A stretch of DNA of 35,707 nt from an uncultured Pseudomonadota bacterium (GCA_903844665.1 CAIMUS010000320.1:1-35707); one strand, 5' to 3'. Positions 8,171-15,879 are shown, counted from the stretch's first letter. Numbers and translations: made by a program. The notes: generated by a model from the letters alone, not told the origin.

Positions 8171-9355
8171 ATGGCTGCTGTAATCAAAATGAGTGATCTG
8201 GATCTGGCGGGCAAGCGTGTATTGATCCGCGAAGATCTGAACGTGCCGGTCAAAGACGGCAAAGTGACCAGCGATATCCGCATTCGCGCCTCCCTGCCCG
8301 CGATGGAACAGGCCCTCAAGGCCGGCGCCCGGGTGATGGTGATGTCCCATCTGGGCCGTCCCAAGGAGGGCGAGTACGATGAAGCCGCTTCCCTGCGTCC
8401 GGTGGCCGAGCGCCTGAGCGAGTTGCTGGGACGGCCGGTGCGGCTGGTGAAGGACTGGATCGATGGTGTCGAAGTCGCGCCCGGCGAACTGGTGCTGTGC
8501 GAGAACGTGCGCTTTAACAAGGGCGAGGGCAAGGACAACGAGGAACTGGCCCGGAAGATGGCGGCGCTGTGCGATGTCTATGTGATGGATGCCTTCGGCA
8601 CCGCCCATCGCGCCCAGGTTTCCACCCATGGGGTGGCCAAATATGCCCCCATCGCCTGCGCCGGTCCGCTGCTGGCGGAGGAACTGGACGCGCTGGGCAA
8701 AGCCCTGGAAAGTCCGGCACGGCCTATGATCGCCATTGTCGGCGGTTCCAAAGTTTCCAACAAGCTGACCATCCTGGAATCCTTGTCCAAGGTGGTGGAC
8801 AAGCTCATCGTCGGCGGCGGTATCGCCAATACCTTTATCGCCGCGGCCGGTTACAAGGTCGGCAAATCCCTCTATGAGGCGGACCTGATCGAGGAAGCCA
8901 AGCGATTGATGGCGGCCGCCAGGGAGCGCGGCGGCGAAATTCCGGTACCCACCGATGTGGTGGTCGGCAAGGAATTCTCCGAGACCGCCGCCGCCACTAT
9001 CAAGCCGGTGGATCAGGTGACAGATGACGATATGATTTTCGACATCGGTCCGGAGACCGCCGCCCGCTATGCCGAGATGCTGAAGAGCGCCGGCACCATC
9101 GTCTGGAACGGCCCGGTCGGGGTGTTCGAGTTCGATCAGTTCGGCGCGGGCACCAAGACGGTGGCGCTGGCCATCGCCGACAGTCCCGCCTTCTCCCTGG
9201 CCGGCGGCGGCGATACGCTGGCGGCGCTGGACAAATACGCCATCAAGGACAGAATCTCCTACGTCTCCACCGGCGGCGGCGCCTTCCTGGAATTCCTGGA
9301 AGGCAAGAAACTGCCGGCGGTGGCCATGCTGGAACAGCGGGCTGCTAACAAGTAG
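8171..9355 (+). CDS. pgk: Phosphoglycerate kinase
   Basis: Transfers phosphate between 1,3-bisphosphoglycerate and ADP. The 394-residue length is standard. Visible are the N-terminal substrate-binding segment [11 protein letters not shown] (16-26), SHLGRP, the hinge region with [17 protein letters not shown] and the nucleotide motif GGGDT (345-349). AAGGA lies 8 bases before the ATG. The last codons AAC AAG TAG belong to a 21-bp tandem duplication and the TAG is supplied by a 28-bp palindromic repeat family, so the extreme C terminus (AANK) may have been reshaped by repeat insertion. TAG is thus a normal stop in this genome. Confidence 0.97.
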   Translation: MAAVIKMSDLDLAGKRVLIREDLNVPVKDGKVTSDIRIRASLPAMEQALKAGARVMVMSHLGRPKEGEYDEAASLRPVAERLSELLGRPVRLVKDWIDGVEVAPGELVLCENVRFNKGEGKDNEELARKMAALCDVYVMDAFGTAHRAQVSTHGVAKYAPIACAGPLLAEELDALGKALESPARPMIAIVGGSKVSNKLTILESLSKVVDKLIVGGGIANTFIAAAGYKVGKSLYEADLIEEAKRLMAAARERGGEIPVPTDVVVGKEFSETAAATIKPVDQVTDDDMIFDIGPETAARYAEMLKSAGTIVWNGPVGVFEFDQFGAGTKTVALAIADSPAFSLAGGGDTLAALDKYAIKDRISYVSTGGGAFLEFLEGKKLPAVAMLEQRAANK

Positions 9356-9521
9356 GGGCGGTTCGCTAACAAGTAGGGGCGGTTCGCGAACCGCCCCTAC
9401 CTCTGTCTTCTCTCTCCGGCTCTCCTCCCTGGCGAGGGGGGAGAGCCGCTTTCGTTTCCTGCCATGTAATTTAGGAATTACGCAGTGCAGGATGTAGGGG
9501 CGGCTCGCGAACCGCCCCTAC
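9344..9521. repeat. Tandem duplication plus two 28-bp palindromes after pgk
   Basis: A 21-bp unit starting GCTAACAAGTAGGGG is present twice in tandem (9344-9364, 9365-9385); the first copy contains the pgk stop codon. The second copy runs into a full 28-bp palindrome (9373-9400). Another copy with one mismatch lies at 9494-9521. All belong to the family seen at 99-126. Confidence 0.85.
9418..9447 (+). terminator. Strong hairpin downstream of pgk
   Basis: A 12-bp stem, GGCTCTCCTCCC (9418-9429) with GGGGGGAGAGCC (9436-9447), 6-base loop, one G-T pair, followed by GCTTTCGTTT. Probably an intrinsic terminator of the gap-pgk transcript, though the T tract is interrupted. Confidence 0.55.
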
Positions 9522-9565
9522 TTATATAATTCTCTGCAACCAGCCATCTTCCGAGGAGTTTCCCG

Positions 9566-11017
9566 ATGCTCAGGCGCACCAAAATCGTCGCCACGGTGGG
9601 ACCGGCCACCGACGATCCCCAGGTTCTGACCGGGATCGTTCGGGGCGGGGTCGATGTGGTGCGCGTCAATCTGGCCCACGGCGCCGCCGAGGACCATCTA
9701 CGGCGGGTGCGACAGGTACGGGAGTGCGCCGCCTCCATGGGACGCTATGTCGGGGTGCTGGCGGATCTGCAAGGTCCCAAGATTCGGATCGACCGCTTCC
9801 GCAACGGCGCCGTCGAGTTGCGGGAAGGCAACCGCTTCGTCCTGGATGCGGAACTGTCCACCGATGCCGGTACCGAAGAAACGGTAGGTCTCGCCTATAA
9901 AAATCTGCCGGGGGATGTCAAGGCCGGCGATACGCTGCTGTTGGATGACGGCCGGCTGGTTCTCGGCGTGGAAGCCGTCGAGGGTGGCAGGGTGATCTGC
10001 CGGGTCGTCATCGGCGGCACGCTCTCCAATAACAAGGGGATCAACCGTCAGGGCGGCGGTCTGTCGGCGCCGGCGCTGACCGATAAGGACCGCGAGGATA
10101 TCGCTATCGCCGCCCGGCTGAAGGCCGACTATCTGGCCGTTTCCTTTCCCCGCAGCGCCGCCGATATCGAGGAAGCCCGCGCCCTGTTACAGGCCGCTGG
10201 CGGACAGAGCGCCATGGTGGCCAAAATCGAGCGGGTGGAGGCGGTCGAGGCTCTCAAGTCCATTCTCGAGGTCAGCGAGGCGGTGATGATCGCGCGCGGC
10301 GATCTTGGAGTCGAGATCGGCGATGCCGAACTGCCGGGGGTGCAAAAGTATATTATCCGCCTGGCTCGCGAGATGAACCGGGTTTCCATCACCGCCACCC
10401 AGATGATGGAGTCCATGATCCATAGCCAGATTCCGACTCGCGCCGAAGTGTCGGACGTGGCCAATGCGGTGATCGATGGCACCGATGCGGTCATGCTGTC
10501 GGCGGAGACGGCGGCGGGCGATTATCCGGTGAAGGCGGTGGAAGCGATGGCGCGGATCTGTCTGGGGGCGGAAAAGCAATGGGAAACCCAGCATTCCACC
10601 CATCGGATCGATTCCCACTTCGACCGGGTGGACGAGGCCACGGCCATGGCGACCATGTATACGGCCAATCACCTGGGTGGGGTGGGCGCCATCGTGACGC
10701 TGACGGAATCGGGTACCACGGCGCTATGGATGTCGCGCATCAGTTCCGCGATTCCCATCTATGCGTTGACCCGCCATGAGTCCACCCGCCGGCGGGTGAC
10801 CCTGTACCGGGGCGTCTATCCGCTGCGCTTCGACGTGGTGCATGTCAATCCGTCCTGGGTCATTCAGGCCGCCGTCAACGCCTTGCAACACCGGCATCTG
10901 GTCAAGAATGGCGATCTGGTCATTATCACCAAGGGGGACTACAAAGGCGTGGCCGGCGGCACCAATACCATCAAAATCGTCCGGGTCGGTGACCGCATCG
11001 TGCCGGAGGGGGCGTGA
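9566..11017 (+). CDS. pyk: Pyruvate kinase
   Basis: Converts phosphoenolpyruvate and ADP to pyruvate and ATP. The 483-residue protein has the N-terminal RRTKIVATVGPAT, the B domain at about 70-160, catalytic AKIER (Lys220), the metal/substrate motif MIARGDLGVE (241-250) and ITATQMMESM (275-284). The usual NFSHG is NLAHG here (35-39), a mild variation. GAGGAG 7 bases before the ATG supports the start. It is the last gene of the tkt-gap-pgk-pyk block, and ends 3 bp from the convergent outer-membrane gene. Confidence 0.96.
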   Translation: MLRRTKIVATVGPATDDPQVLTGIVRGGVDVVRVNLAHGAAEDHLRRVRQVRECAASMGRYVGVLADLQGPKIRIDRFRNGAVELREGNRFVLDAELSTDAGTEETVGLAYKNLPGDVKAGDTLLLDDGRLVLGVEAVEGGRVICRVVIGGTLSNNKGINRQGGGLSAPALTDKDREDIAIAARLKADYLAVSFPRSAADIEEARALLQAAGGQSAMVAKIERVEAVEALKSILEVSEAVMIARGDLGVEIGDAELPGVQKYIIRLAREMNRVSITATQMMESMIHSQIPTRAEVSDVANAVIDGTDAVMLSAETAAGDYPVKAVEAMARICLGAEKQWETQHSTHRIDSHFDRVDEATAMATMYTANHLGGVGAIVTLTESGTTALWMSRISSAIPIYALTRHESTRRRVTLYRGVYPLRFDVVHVNPSWVIQAAVNALQHRHLVKNGDLVIITKGDYKGVAGGTNTIKIVRVGDRIVPEGA

Positions 11018-11020
11018 TCA

Positions 11021-11968
11021 TCAAAAGTGATGCACATACCGCAAGACAAAGCGCTTGCCCTGGGTACGATTTTCCGCCTGACTTTCGAAATAGGTATTGA
11101 AAAACAGGTGATCGTCCTTGGAAATATGGTAAAGCATCCCCGGACCCAGACCTAAGACCCGTTCCCGCCTGCCGCCGACCTCGTTGCCGTCGATCTCGGT
11201 ATCGGTGATCTGTCTGAGGTAATAGCCGTTCAAGCCTACCCGCAGTTGCGGCAGCACCTGATAGGCCAGCGTGAAATTGGCATGAATCGCCTGACCCGCC
11301 TGGATTTCGTCCGCGTCGGTGCTGCGCGGGGGATTATGATTCTCGCCATTCCATAGATAATGCAGGCGAATGCTGCTGGTCAGTTTTGGGGTGAAAAAAA
11401 CTGTGGCGGCCCAATAGGGATCGAACGAGAAAAAATTGCTGCCGGGATTCAGTTCGTGATTATTATCGTATTTGCCGGTCGGCAACAGAAACTGTAGCTC
11501 GATGCGATGCATGAAGATGGGACCTTCGGCTCCCATGATGGGGTCCCATTGCAGGAAGGGACCGATGGTAATATCGCCCAAGCCGCCATCGTTATCCTGG
11601 GGAAAGGGACCCGGGTCGCGATAGTCCACGTCCAGATGCACCACCGGAACGATCAGGTTCATGCCCCATTTGCCATCCAGCAGCACCGGCTGATCGGATT
11701 GATAGATGAACTGGGATACGGCCGCCCAGGCATCGAGCCTCGGATTTGGGAACGGTATCTGGTTGCCGTCTTTGTCCATAAATTTGTCGGCATGGTAGTA
11801 CTGGAGGTACCCGGTGAAGTAAAAGCCGGGACCGGCGGGAGGTCCGCCGTCCAGGAAGCTGGTAAGCCCCAGATTGACTGGGGGTAAATCATAGGCGTGG
11901 GCGGTGTTGACCCCTGGCAGAATGCAGCAGATGCTGCCGGACAGGATGGAAAGGATGCGCTTTATCAT
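11021..11968 (-). CDS. Outer-membrane beta-barrel protein, SphA/phenol-degradation MetA family
   Basis: A 315-residue protein with a signal peptide (about 1-25, cleavage after AHA) and alternating aromatic strands; it ends in Phe, as outer-membrane barrels do. The pattern, including GLGDITIGPFLQW and LPTGKYDNN, fits the Phenol_MetA_deg/SphA-like transporter family, whose members are thought to be channels for hydrophobic compounds. AGAGG upstream supports the start. It converges on pyk with no room for a separate terminator. Substrate unknown. Confidence 0.8.
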   Translation of the reverse strand: MIKRILSILSGSICCILPGVNTAHAYDLPPVNLGLTSFLDGGPPAGPGFYFTGYLQYYHADKFMDKDGNQIPFPNPRLDAWAAVSQFIYQSDQPVLLDGKWGMNLIVPVVHLDVDYRDPGPFPQDNDGGLGDITIGPFLQWDPIMGAEGPIFMHRIELQFLLPTGKYDNNHELNPGSNFFSFDPYWAATVFFTPKLTSSIRLHYLWNGENHNPPRSTDADEIQAGQAIHANFTLAYQVLPQLRVGLNGYYLRQITDTEIDGNEVGGRRERVLGLGPGMLYHISKDDHLFFNTYFESQAENRTQGKRFVLRYVHHF

Positions 11969-12166
11969 GATGGGCCTCTTTACTTATGATTTTAGGGCTT
12001 TATTGTAATTTATTCTGCCTGAATGTGGGGAGCGAAATTTTCTAGGGAACATTTAGCCTCGGCTTTCATGCGACTCAATACGCTTGTGTTACTGCACCCT
12101 ACGCTTGACGGCCAGGTTAAGCCGCATTGTGGGGCGCCAGCGGAGCACGTTGGTTGTAACTCGTGG

Positions 12167-12535
12167 TTAGCAGTCATTTTCCTCTTCATTTTCTTCTATG
12201 ATTATAGTTTGGAGCTGTGAAGCTACTTGCGGTAGTTCAAGGGCGACAATCTGCCAGACAATATCCAGGTTGACACCGAAGTAATGGTGGATCAGTCGAT
12301 CACGGGTTTCAGCCATACTCTTCCAAGGAATACCCGGATATTCGGCCCGGAGTTGTGTGGATAGGTTCTTGGTGGCTTCACCCAGGATTTCCAGATTGCG
12401 AAGAACAGCATCTTGAGTTTTTGTGTCAGCCACAAACGACTCATATGTCATTCCAGTGCTATAAGCCGTGATCCGGTGAATAGCCTCGCGAATGTCGCTG
12501 AGAAACTCTTGATCTGTTCGCTTAGACATACACAA
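12167..12535 (-). CDS. hepT: HepT-like ribonuclease toxin (DUF86)
   Basis: A 122-residue HEPN-domain RNase toxin. The RX4HXY signature is seen as RDRLIHHYFG; in characterised homologues the motif Tyr is AMPylated by the partner MntA, which silences the RNase. Length is standard. The start overlaps the end of the MntA gene by 14 bp, so the two are coupled. The very acidic tail (IIIEENEEENDC) is unremarkable. First genes of the AT-richer accessory block when viewed from the left. Confidence 0.88.
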   Translation of the reverse strand: MCMSKRTDQEFLSDIREAIHRITAYSTGMTYESFVADTKTQDAVLRNLEILGEATKNLSTQLRAEYPGIPWKSMAETRDRLIHHYFGVNLDIVWQIVALELPQVASQLQTIIIEENEEENDC

Positions 12536-12824
12536 TACTTTCCGTAATATTCTTGGCCACGCGTTTGATTCGGATGTTTTGAATACCCGCTGGCGTCAGT
12601 ACATCTACTTTTTGGCCCAACAAATCTTCCAAGTAGTCAACAAGTTGGAAGAAGCGGAATCCGATTGGGTACCCGAATTCAACAATGATGTCAATATCGC
12701 TGGCCTTGTTAGCCTGCTCTTTGGCGTAAGAACCAAACAAGCCAATCTTGCTAACGCCAAATTTGGCGGCAAGATAAGGCTGTTTCTCTTGTAGCAACTC
12801 GATAATTTTCCTTCTGCTTAGCAT
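12522..12824 (-). CDS. mntA: MntA-like nucleotidyltransferase antitoxin
   Basis: A minimal nucleotidyltransferase of 100 residues. The hallmark GSX10DXD is exact: GS, ten residues (YAKEQANKAS), then DID. In known MntA/HepT pairs this enzyme transfers AMP from ATP onto HepT. An ATG at 12824 is preferred because GAGGT lies just upstream; an upstream start at 12866 would run into an attC-like site. It precedes and overlaps hepT. Confidence 0.88.
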   Translation of the reverse strand: MLSRRKIIELLQEKQPYLAAKFGVSKIGLFGSYAKEQANKASDIDIIVEFGYPIGFRFFQLVDYLEDLLGQKVDVLTPAGIQNIRIKRVAKNITESIVYV

Positions 12825-12830
12825 AACAAC

Positions 12831-12894
12831 CTCTAACGTAGGAGTATATGACTCTGTTTTTTGCACTGGCTACGCTGGCTGGAACGAGTTAAGC
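12831..12894 (-). other. attC-like site (weak)
   Basis: On the minus strand this 64-bp stretch begins with GCTTAAC (12894-12888), matching RYYYAAC, and ends near GTTAGAG (12837-12831), 6 of 7 to GTTRRRY. Size is right for an attC but internal pairing is poor. It would end the DUF4160/DUF2442 cassette. Confidence 0.3.
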
Positions 12895-12895
12895 C

Positions 12896-12930
12896 CGTAG
12901 ATTGGGGTACGTTCCTCACCCCAATCTACG
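12896..12930. repeat. REP-like inverted repeat, left flank of DUF2442/DUF4160
   Basis: Arms CGTAGATTGGGGT (12896-12908) and ACCCCAATCTACG (12918-12930) with a 9-base loop. A second copy in the opposite orientation, differing by a base per arm, is at 13518-13552. Confidence 0.75.
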
Positions 12931-12941
12931 CACTGCGCGCT

Positions 12942-13199
12942 CTATGCCAGCCTCTTCTTTCTCGAAGGTCGATGAACAATCCCCAGCAAGCCGTCGATAG
13001 CAATGTCCTCATCCAGTAGAGGCCAATGGATGCCATACCCGGAGGGAGAAATTTCAAAAATGTTTCTTTCTTCCTCGGATACCGTTGCCAACCGTGAGGA
13101 AACCTTTGCCAGAGAAAAGGTCCTTCGTTCACCATCGATGGTCAGGCAGAGGTTTTCGCCTTCCAGCCAAACATCCGTAACTTGATGATGCTCATTCAT
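12942..13199 (-). CDS. DUF2442 domain protein
   Basis: An 85-residue DUF2442 protein with the family pattern: VTDVWLEGENLCLTIDGER near residues 7-25, then GYGIHWPLLDEDIAIDGLLG near 54-73. DUF2442 and DUF4160 genes are often adjacent and are suspected to be toxin-antitoxin-like modules. The ATG overlaps the DUF4160 stop by 4 bp. The gene itself is intact while its partner has an early stop. Confidence 0.85.
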   Translation of the reverse strand: MNEHHQVTDVWLEGENLCLTIDGERRTFSLAKVSSRLATVSEEERNIFEISPSGYGIHWPLLDEDIAIDGLLGIVHRPSRKKRLA

Positions 13200-13453
13200 T
13201 TCTGTCTCCTCTTCTTAAATTCATCCCATTGTTGCTCGATGTATTCAAAATGTTCGAAGATGATTTTCTTGATCTCTCTTCTATCCTTCGGGTTCAGGTT
13301 ATATGCAAATTCCTCCTCGACATCAAAATTTTCCCGATCCAGCCAGAATTTGCATTCTTTTTCTGCTTTCCGGGCATGCACATGAATAGACTCATTGCCT
13401 TCGTTGGCGTAGAAAAACAGTCGCCAGCCGAGAATTTAGAGAATAGTCGGCAT
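13196..13453 (-). pseudogene. DUF4160 protein with stop at codon 6
   Basis: From an ATG at 13453 the frame reads MPTIL, then TAA (13438-13436), then ILGWRLFFYANEGNESIHVH and on to a normal DUF4160 C terminus. The family typically starts MPTxLxxxGxRFFFY and contains HVHxxK, so the frame is genuine and interrupted only by this stop. One base (AAA to TAA) would explain it. No in-frame ATG restores the core, though a GTG at 13381 could start a truncated product. It overlaps DUF2442 by 4 bp. Confidence 0.75.
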
Positions 13454-13517
13454 AGTTACGCCTCCCACAATCTTGCATAATCGGACCCTCTCCCGCGGGA
13501 GTTCGTAGCCCGTAGCC

Positions 13518-13552
13518 CGTAGGTTGGGGTGAGGAACGAACCCCAACCTACG
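13518..13552. repeat. REP-like inverted repeat, right flank of DUF2442/DUF4160
   Basis: Arms CGTAGGTTGGGGT (13518-13530) and ACCCCAACCTACG (13540-13552), 9-base loop. It overlaps the end of the neighbouring minus-strand gene and supplies its TAG stop (13550-13548). A partial copy (GAGGAACGAACCCCAAC) is at 817-833. Confidence 0.78.
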
Positions 13553-13814
13553 CGCTACGCGCTGGTATTACAGAATGTTCTGAGACGGCAATTAAGATTT
13601 CTTCTCCATCACGTTTCTGTTTTTCGCATCTGACTACAGCGCCAGGCGGAAATTTCCATACTTCGTCTTCAGGGTCATAATCATCTGTAGGGAGCACCCG
13701 AAAGATGCTGGTATCCAGAGCCACACCCTGCGTGGGGCGAAATACAATCGTACCCTCTTCGAGAAGAGGAATATAGATGGTTGACTTAATACTTGAATCC
13801 GTCTCCGCCAACAT
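13548..13814 (-). CDS. Putative immunity protein for E5-like RNase
   Basis: An 88-residue acidic protein with no domain I can name firmly. Features are STIYIPLLEEGTIVFRPTQG (11-30) and FRVLPTDDYDPEDEVWKFPPG (38-58). It directly follows and overlaps (29 bp) the E5-like toxin gene, and a similar small acidic protein often follows such toxins, so an immunity role is inferred. The last residues and the stop lie in a palindromic repeat, so the natural C terminus may have been replaced. Confidence 0.6.
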   Translation of the reverse strand: MLAETDSSIKSTIYIPLLEEGTIVFRPTQGVALDTSIFRVLPTDDYDPEDEVWKFPPGAVVRCEKQKRDGEEILIAVSEHSVIPARSA

Positions 13815-14055
13815 GTATTACCTCGCCTGTCACATTATCTATCACTACGGAACGGCCGGTTTCCGGATGAACGTATCGGGTTGCAGAGTTACCTTTGTTG
13901 ATGAGATTTGGAGCAGGGTTCTTGGCGCCTGCTGCAATAGCTTCGTTTATTTGCTGCTCTGTCCAACCACGCTTGGCCATCTGGCTTTGCCACTTTTCAA
14001 GCGGTTTAAATTCGCCAAGCTTCCACGGTTTCGGTTCGATCATTGTCTCTGCCAT
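13786..14055 (-). CDS. Colicin E5-related ribonuclease domain, orphan toxin module
   Basis: An 89-residue protein resembling the C-terminal toxin tip of CdiA/Rhs-type polymorphic toxins. WTEQQINEAIAAG (31-43), NKGNSATRYVHPETGRSVV (53-71) and VTGEVIHVGGDGFKY (75-89) match the colicin E5-related RNase pattern; E5 cleaves anticodons of certain tRNAs. There is no secretion or delivery region: an in-frame TAA lies three codons before the ATG. It is therefore either a displaced toxin tip or a cassette-borne toxin. Family call is by motif only. A putative immunity gene overlaps its 3' end. Confidence 0.65.
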   Translation of the reverse strand: MAETMIEPKPWKLGEFKPLEKWQSQMAKRGWTEQQINEAIAAGAKNPAPNLINKGNSATRYVHPETGRSVVIDNVTGEVIHVGGDGFKY

Positions 14056-14138
14056 CCGCGTCGCTTAGTCGAAGCTACAGCTATCAACCTTGGCAAGCTG
14101 GCTTTCCTGTAGATTGCTATGGCCGAAACGATGATCAT

Positions 14139-14203
14139 GGCCGGAGGAACCTGGATTGCGCTTCGCAAGCTCCGCTCCATCCAGGCTACGCCGGCTACCC
14201 ATA
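14139..14203. repeat. Dispersed repeat, GGATTGCGCT...GGCTACG family
   Basis: Contains GGATTGCGCTTCGCAAGCTC and ends in AGGCTACGCCGGCTAC. Related copies occur at 14633-14722 and about 15815-15861. It interrupts the attC-like site that follows the small membrane protein at 14212. Confidence 0.6.
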
Positions 14204-14242
14204 AGCCGCACTTAGCGCGTCGGCTTAATGGGCTTGTTATGC
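14198..14242 (-). other. attC-like site, half, interrupted by repeat
   Basis: On the minus strand: GCATAAC core (14242-14236), then CCCATTAAGCCG pairing with CGGCTTATGGG, with one unpaired T as attC hairpins often have. The expected right end is missing because a dispersed repeat begins. The gene at 14212 ends inside it (C-terminal KPIKPTR). Confidence 0.5.
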
Positions 14243-14334
14243 GATGATTTACCAGCATGCCTCAAGGCATCAACCGTAACTACCGCAATGCCACCAATGA
14301 AAACCAGAAAAACGAGAATCAACAACCATTCCAT
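14212..14334 (-). CDS. Single-pass membrane miniprotein
   Basis: Forty residues: MEWLLILVFLVFIGGIAVV forms one membrane helix, followed by a short polar tail ending NKPIKPTR. The ATG overlaps the stop of the upstream two-helix protein (TGATG), with GGAGGAA as ribosome site, so the two are coupled. The last codons come from an attC-like site. No known function. Confidence 0.55.
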   Translation of the reverse strand: MEWLLILVFLVFIGGIAVVTVDALRHAGKSSHNKPIKPTR

Positions 14335-14561
14335 CACAGTTCCTCCAATTCGTCGATTTTTCTGTATGCCGCTCTGTTGACCCAGACGATTCCGGTGGTA
14401 ACAGAGAGCACAGCCAATGCGCATATTACTAATAAAAATATCGGCGCCTTAGTTATATTTTGTGCCAACCAAGCAACCAGAGATATATCGATGGCCACGA
14501 GGATACCGAACACGACCTTTAGCCACCCAATTTCTTCTTTCAGTTTGTCTGTTTTAGACAT
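14334..14561 (-). CDS. Two-helix small membrane protein
   Basis: A 75-residue protein with an N-terminal charged start (MSKTDKLKEEIGWLK) and two membrane helices at about 15-34 and 41-60, then a charged tail (RKIDELEEL). It is coupled by a 1-bp stop/start overlap to the miniprotein at 14212. I recognise it only as a conserved hypothetical; the tightly paired arrangement suggests one functional unit, possibly a toxin-antitoxin or stress pair, which is a guess. Confidence 0.6.
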   Translation of the reverse strand: MSKTDKLKEEIGWLKVVFGILVAIDISLVAWLAQNITKAPIFLLVICALAVLSVTTGIVWVNRAAYRKIDELEEL

Positions 14562-14583
14562 CTTTTTTCCTTATTTGTTTCAC

Positions 14584-14746
14584 GTATAACGGCGGGGCTC
14601 AGCGGCGCGAGTTTACGAGTTTCGCAGTAGTTGTAGCCCGGATGCAGGCCAGAGGCCGGAATCCGGGGTGTGGGGAGGAACCCGGATTGCGCTCCACAAG
14701 CTCCGCTCCATTCCCGGGCTACGCTGGTTGCAACGTCTTGTTAGGC
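14584..14746 (-). other. attC-like site containing a dispersed repeat
   Basis: On the minus strand it starts GCCTAAC (14746-14740), exact to RYYYAAC, and ends GCCGTTATACG (GTTATAC at 14590-14584). Between them lies a dispersed repeat (14633-14722) beginning GTAGCCCGGATGCAGG and ending CCCGGGCTAC on the plus strand. The upstream gene stops 14 bases before the site. Confidence 0.5.
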
Positions 14747-14760
14747 GGAGTACATCGCTA

Positions 14761-15255
14761 TTAGGTCCATGCATAGACGCACAAAGCAATCCAAGGTACA
14801 GTTGTTATCAAAAATCCTGGGACGAGATACCAGTTGATTCCCGTAAAGAAAAGCATACCAAGAATGAGCGTAGCTAGCGCAACTAGCGCCATGAAACGCC
14901 AAACGAGCTTTGCACCAGATAGCCCTCTCGGGTGATTGAGTTTGGTAAAAGACCCGTCTAGCTTGATCAATTCAACTTCCAAACCGATCATGATTTTTCG
15001 GGATCGCGCCATCGTATAGAGCATCACCGTAGTGCCACCGCCGATGATGAGCATTGGAACACCGGCTCCGAATTGTACTTCCAAATCTACTCCCCACTTG
15101 GTTGTATCAACAAGCTTGATTACAGTTACTTTATCCACAAGAAGCGAAACGGCTACGAAGATGGCTCCAAGAATCAGCGAGGGCCATTGAAATTGGGTGC
15201 TATTGTGATGCGTCCAGAGTCCGACGAGCGCTGAGTATTTTTCTTGATCGTTCAT
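14761..15255 (-). CDS. Hypothetical four-helix membrane protein
   Basis: A 164-residue protein with two pairs of hydrophobic segments: about 25-40 and 63-82, then 118-136 and 143-162, separated by a polar loop (ARSRKIMIGLEVELIKLDGS). No family recognised. It occupies a complete cassette between attC-like boundaries at 15289-15295 and 14740-14746. Function unknown. Confidence 0.6.
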   Translation of the reverse strand: MNDQEKYSALVGLWTHHNSTQFQWPSLILGAIFVAVSLLVDKVTVIKLVDTTKWGVDLEVQFGAGVPMLIIGGGTTVMLYTMARSRKIMIGLEVELIKLDGSFTKLNHPRGLSGAKLVWRFMALVALATLILGMLFFTGINWYLVPGFLITTVPWIALCVYAWT

Positions 15256-15288
15256 AGTAGGGCCTTAATTACACACAATCTCCAGAAC

Positions 15289-15528
15289 GCCTAACATGAA
15301 ATAGACACCCTAACTGGTGTCACAAATTACCCCAAAGGTGGCGTCTATTCCAGCCAAGTTGTCAAAAGTGGTTGTTTTGACAATGATTCGGCTTGGTAAA
15401 GACACCCTCTGTGAAAAAGATTTATACACCTTCCAACCATGGTTGACAAGCACCGACTGCTCGCTCAAGTCTGCGAGAAAATCCGACTGAAGCGCGGTAG
15501 CGTGGTCGGCTGCGGCGCTTGGTTAGGC
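15289..15528 (-). other. attC-like site split by an inserted hairpin-rich element
   Basis: On the minus strand: GCCTAAC (15528-15522) followed by CAAGCGCCGCAGCCGACC, and at the far end GTTAGGC (15295-15289), both exact to consensus. The 240-bp spacing is too long for attC. Inside lie GACACC/GGTGTC (15304-15321), AATAGAC/GTCTATT (15300-15349) and TTGTCAAAA/TTTTGACAA (15359-15383), suggesting a small inserted element. Confidence 0.45.
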
Positions 15529-15710
15529 TGCCACATGGATAATCACCTGTCATCACCGCAAAGTTGCTGTCAAACGCTCGCTTTAACCGCCGGTTCATGT
15601 TCTCATCAAGCAGCACGCGCATCGTGTTCCTCGGCCAAGGCAGAATCAAGCGCGATTTCCAGAAACGCCTGCGCCTGTTCCCGGTTTACACTTGGGAATC
15701 CGTCAAGAAA
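15422..15710 (-). pseudogene. Decayed duplicate of the DUF433/DUF5615 module
   Basis: Bases 15487-15710 repeat 16663-17110 closely but lack 224 bp. What is left is the end of a DUF433 gene (up to the shared stop region), the first 25 residues of DUF5615 (MRVLLDENMNRRLKRAFDSN and on), then a jump, out of frame, to the attC-like end. The remaining frame runs to 15422 with unrelated sequence. The pair at 16699-17236 is the intact copy. Confidence 0.8.
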
Positions 15711-15879
15711 TGCGTAAGCTACCAAATAGTATTTAATGGTGGGCTATGCCAATCCTATGAGGTTGATCACAATAACCGCCTTCACTGCCCTCGCAGCTTC
15801 ATACCCCAGTGGGGGAAGAACCCCCGCATTGTGCTCCGCAAACTTCGCTCCAGCCGGGCTACGCTGGCTGCCAAATGTC

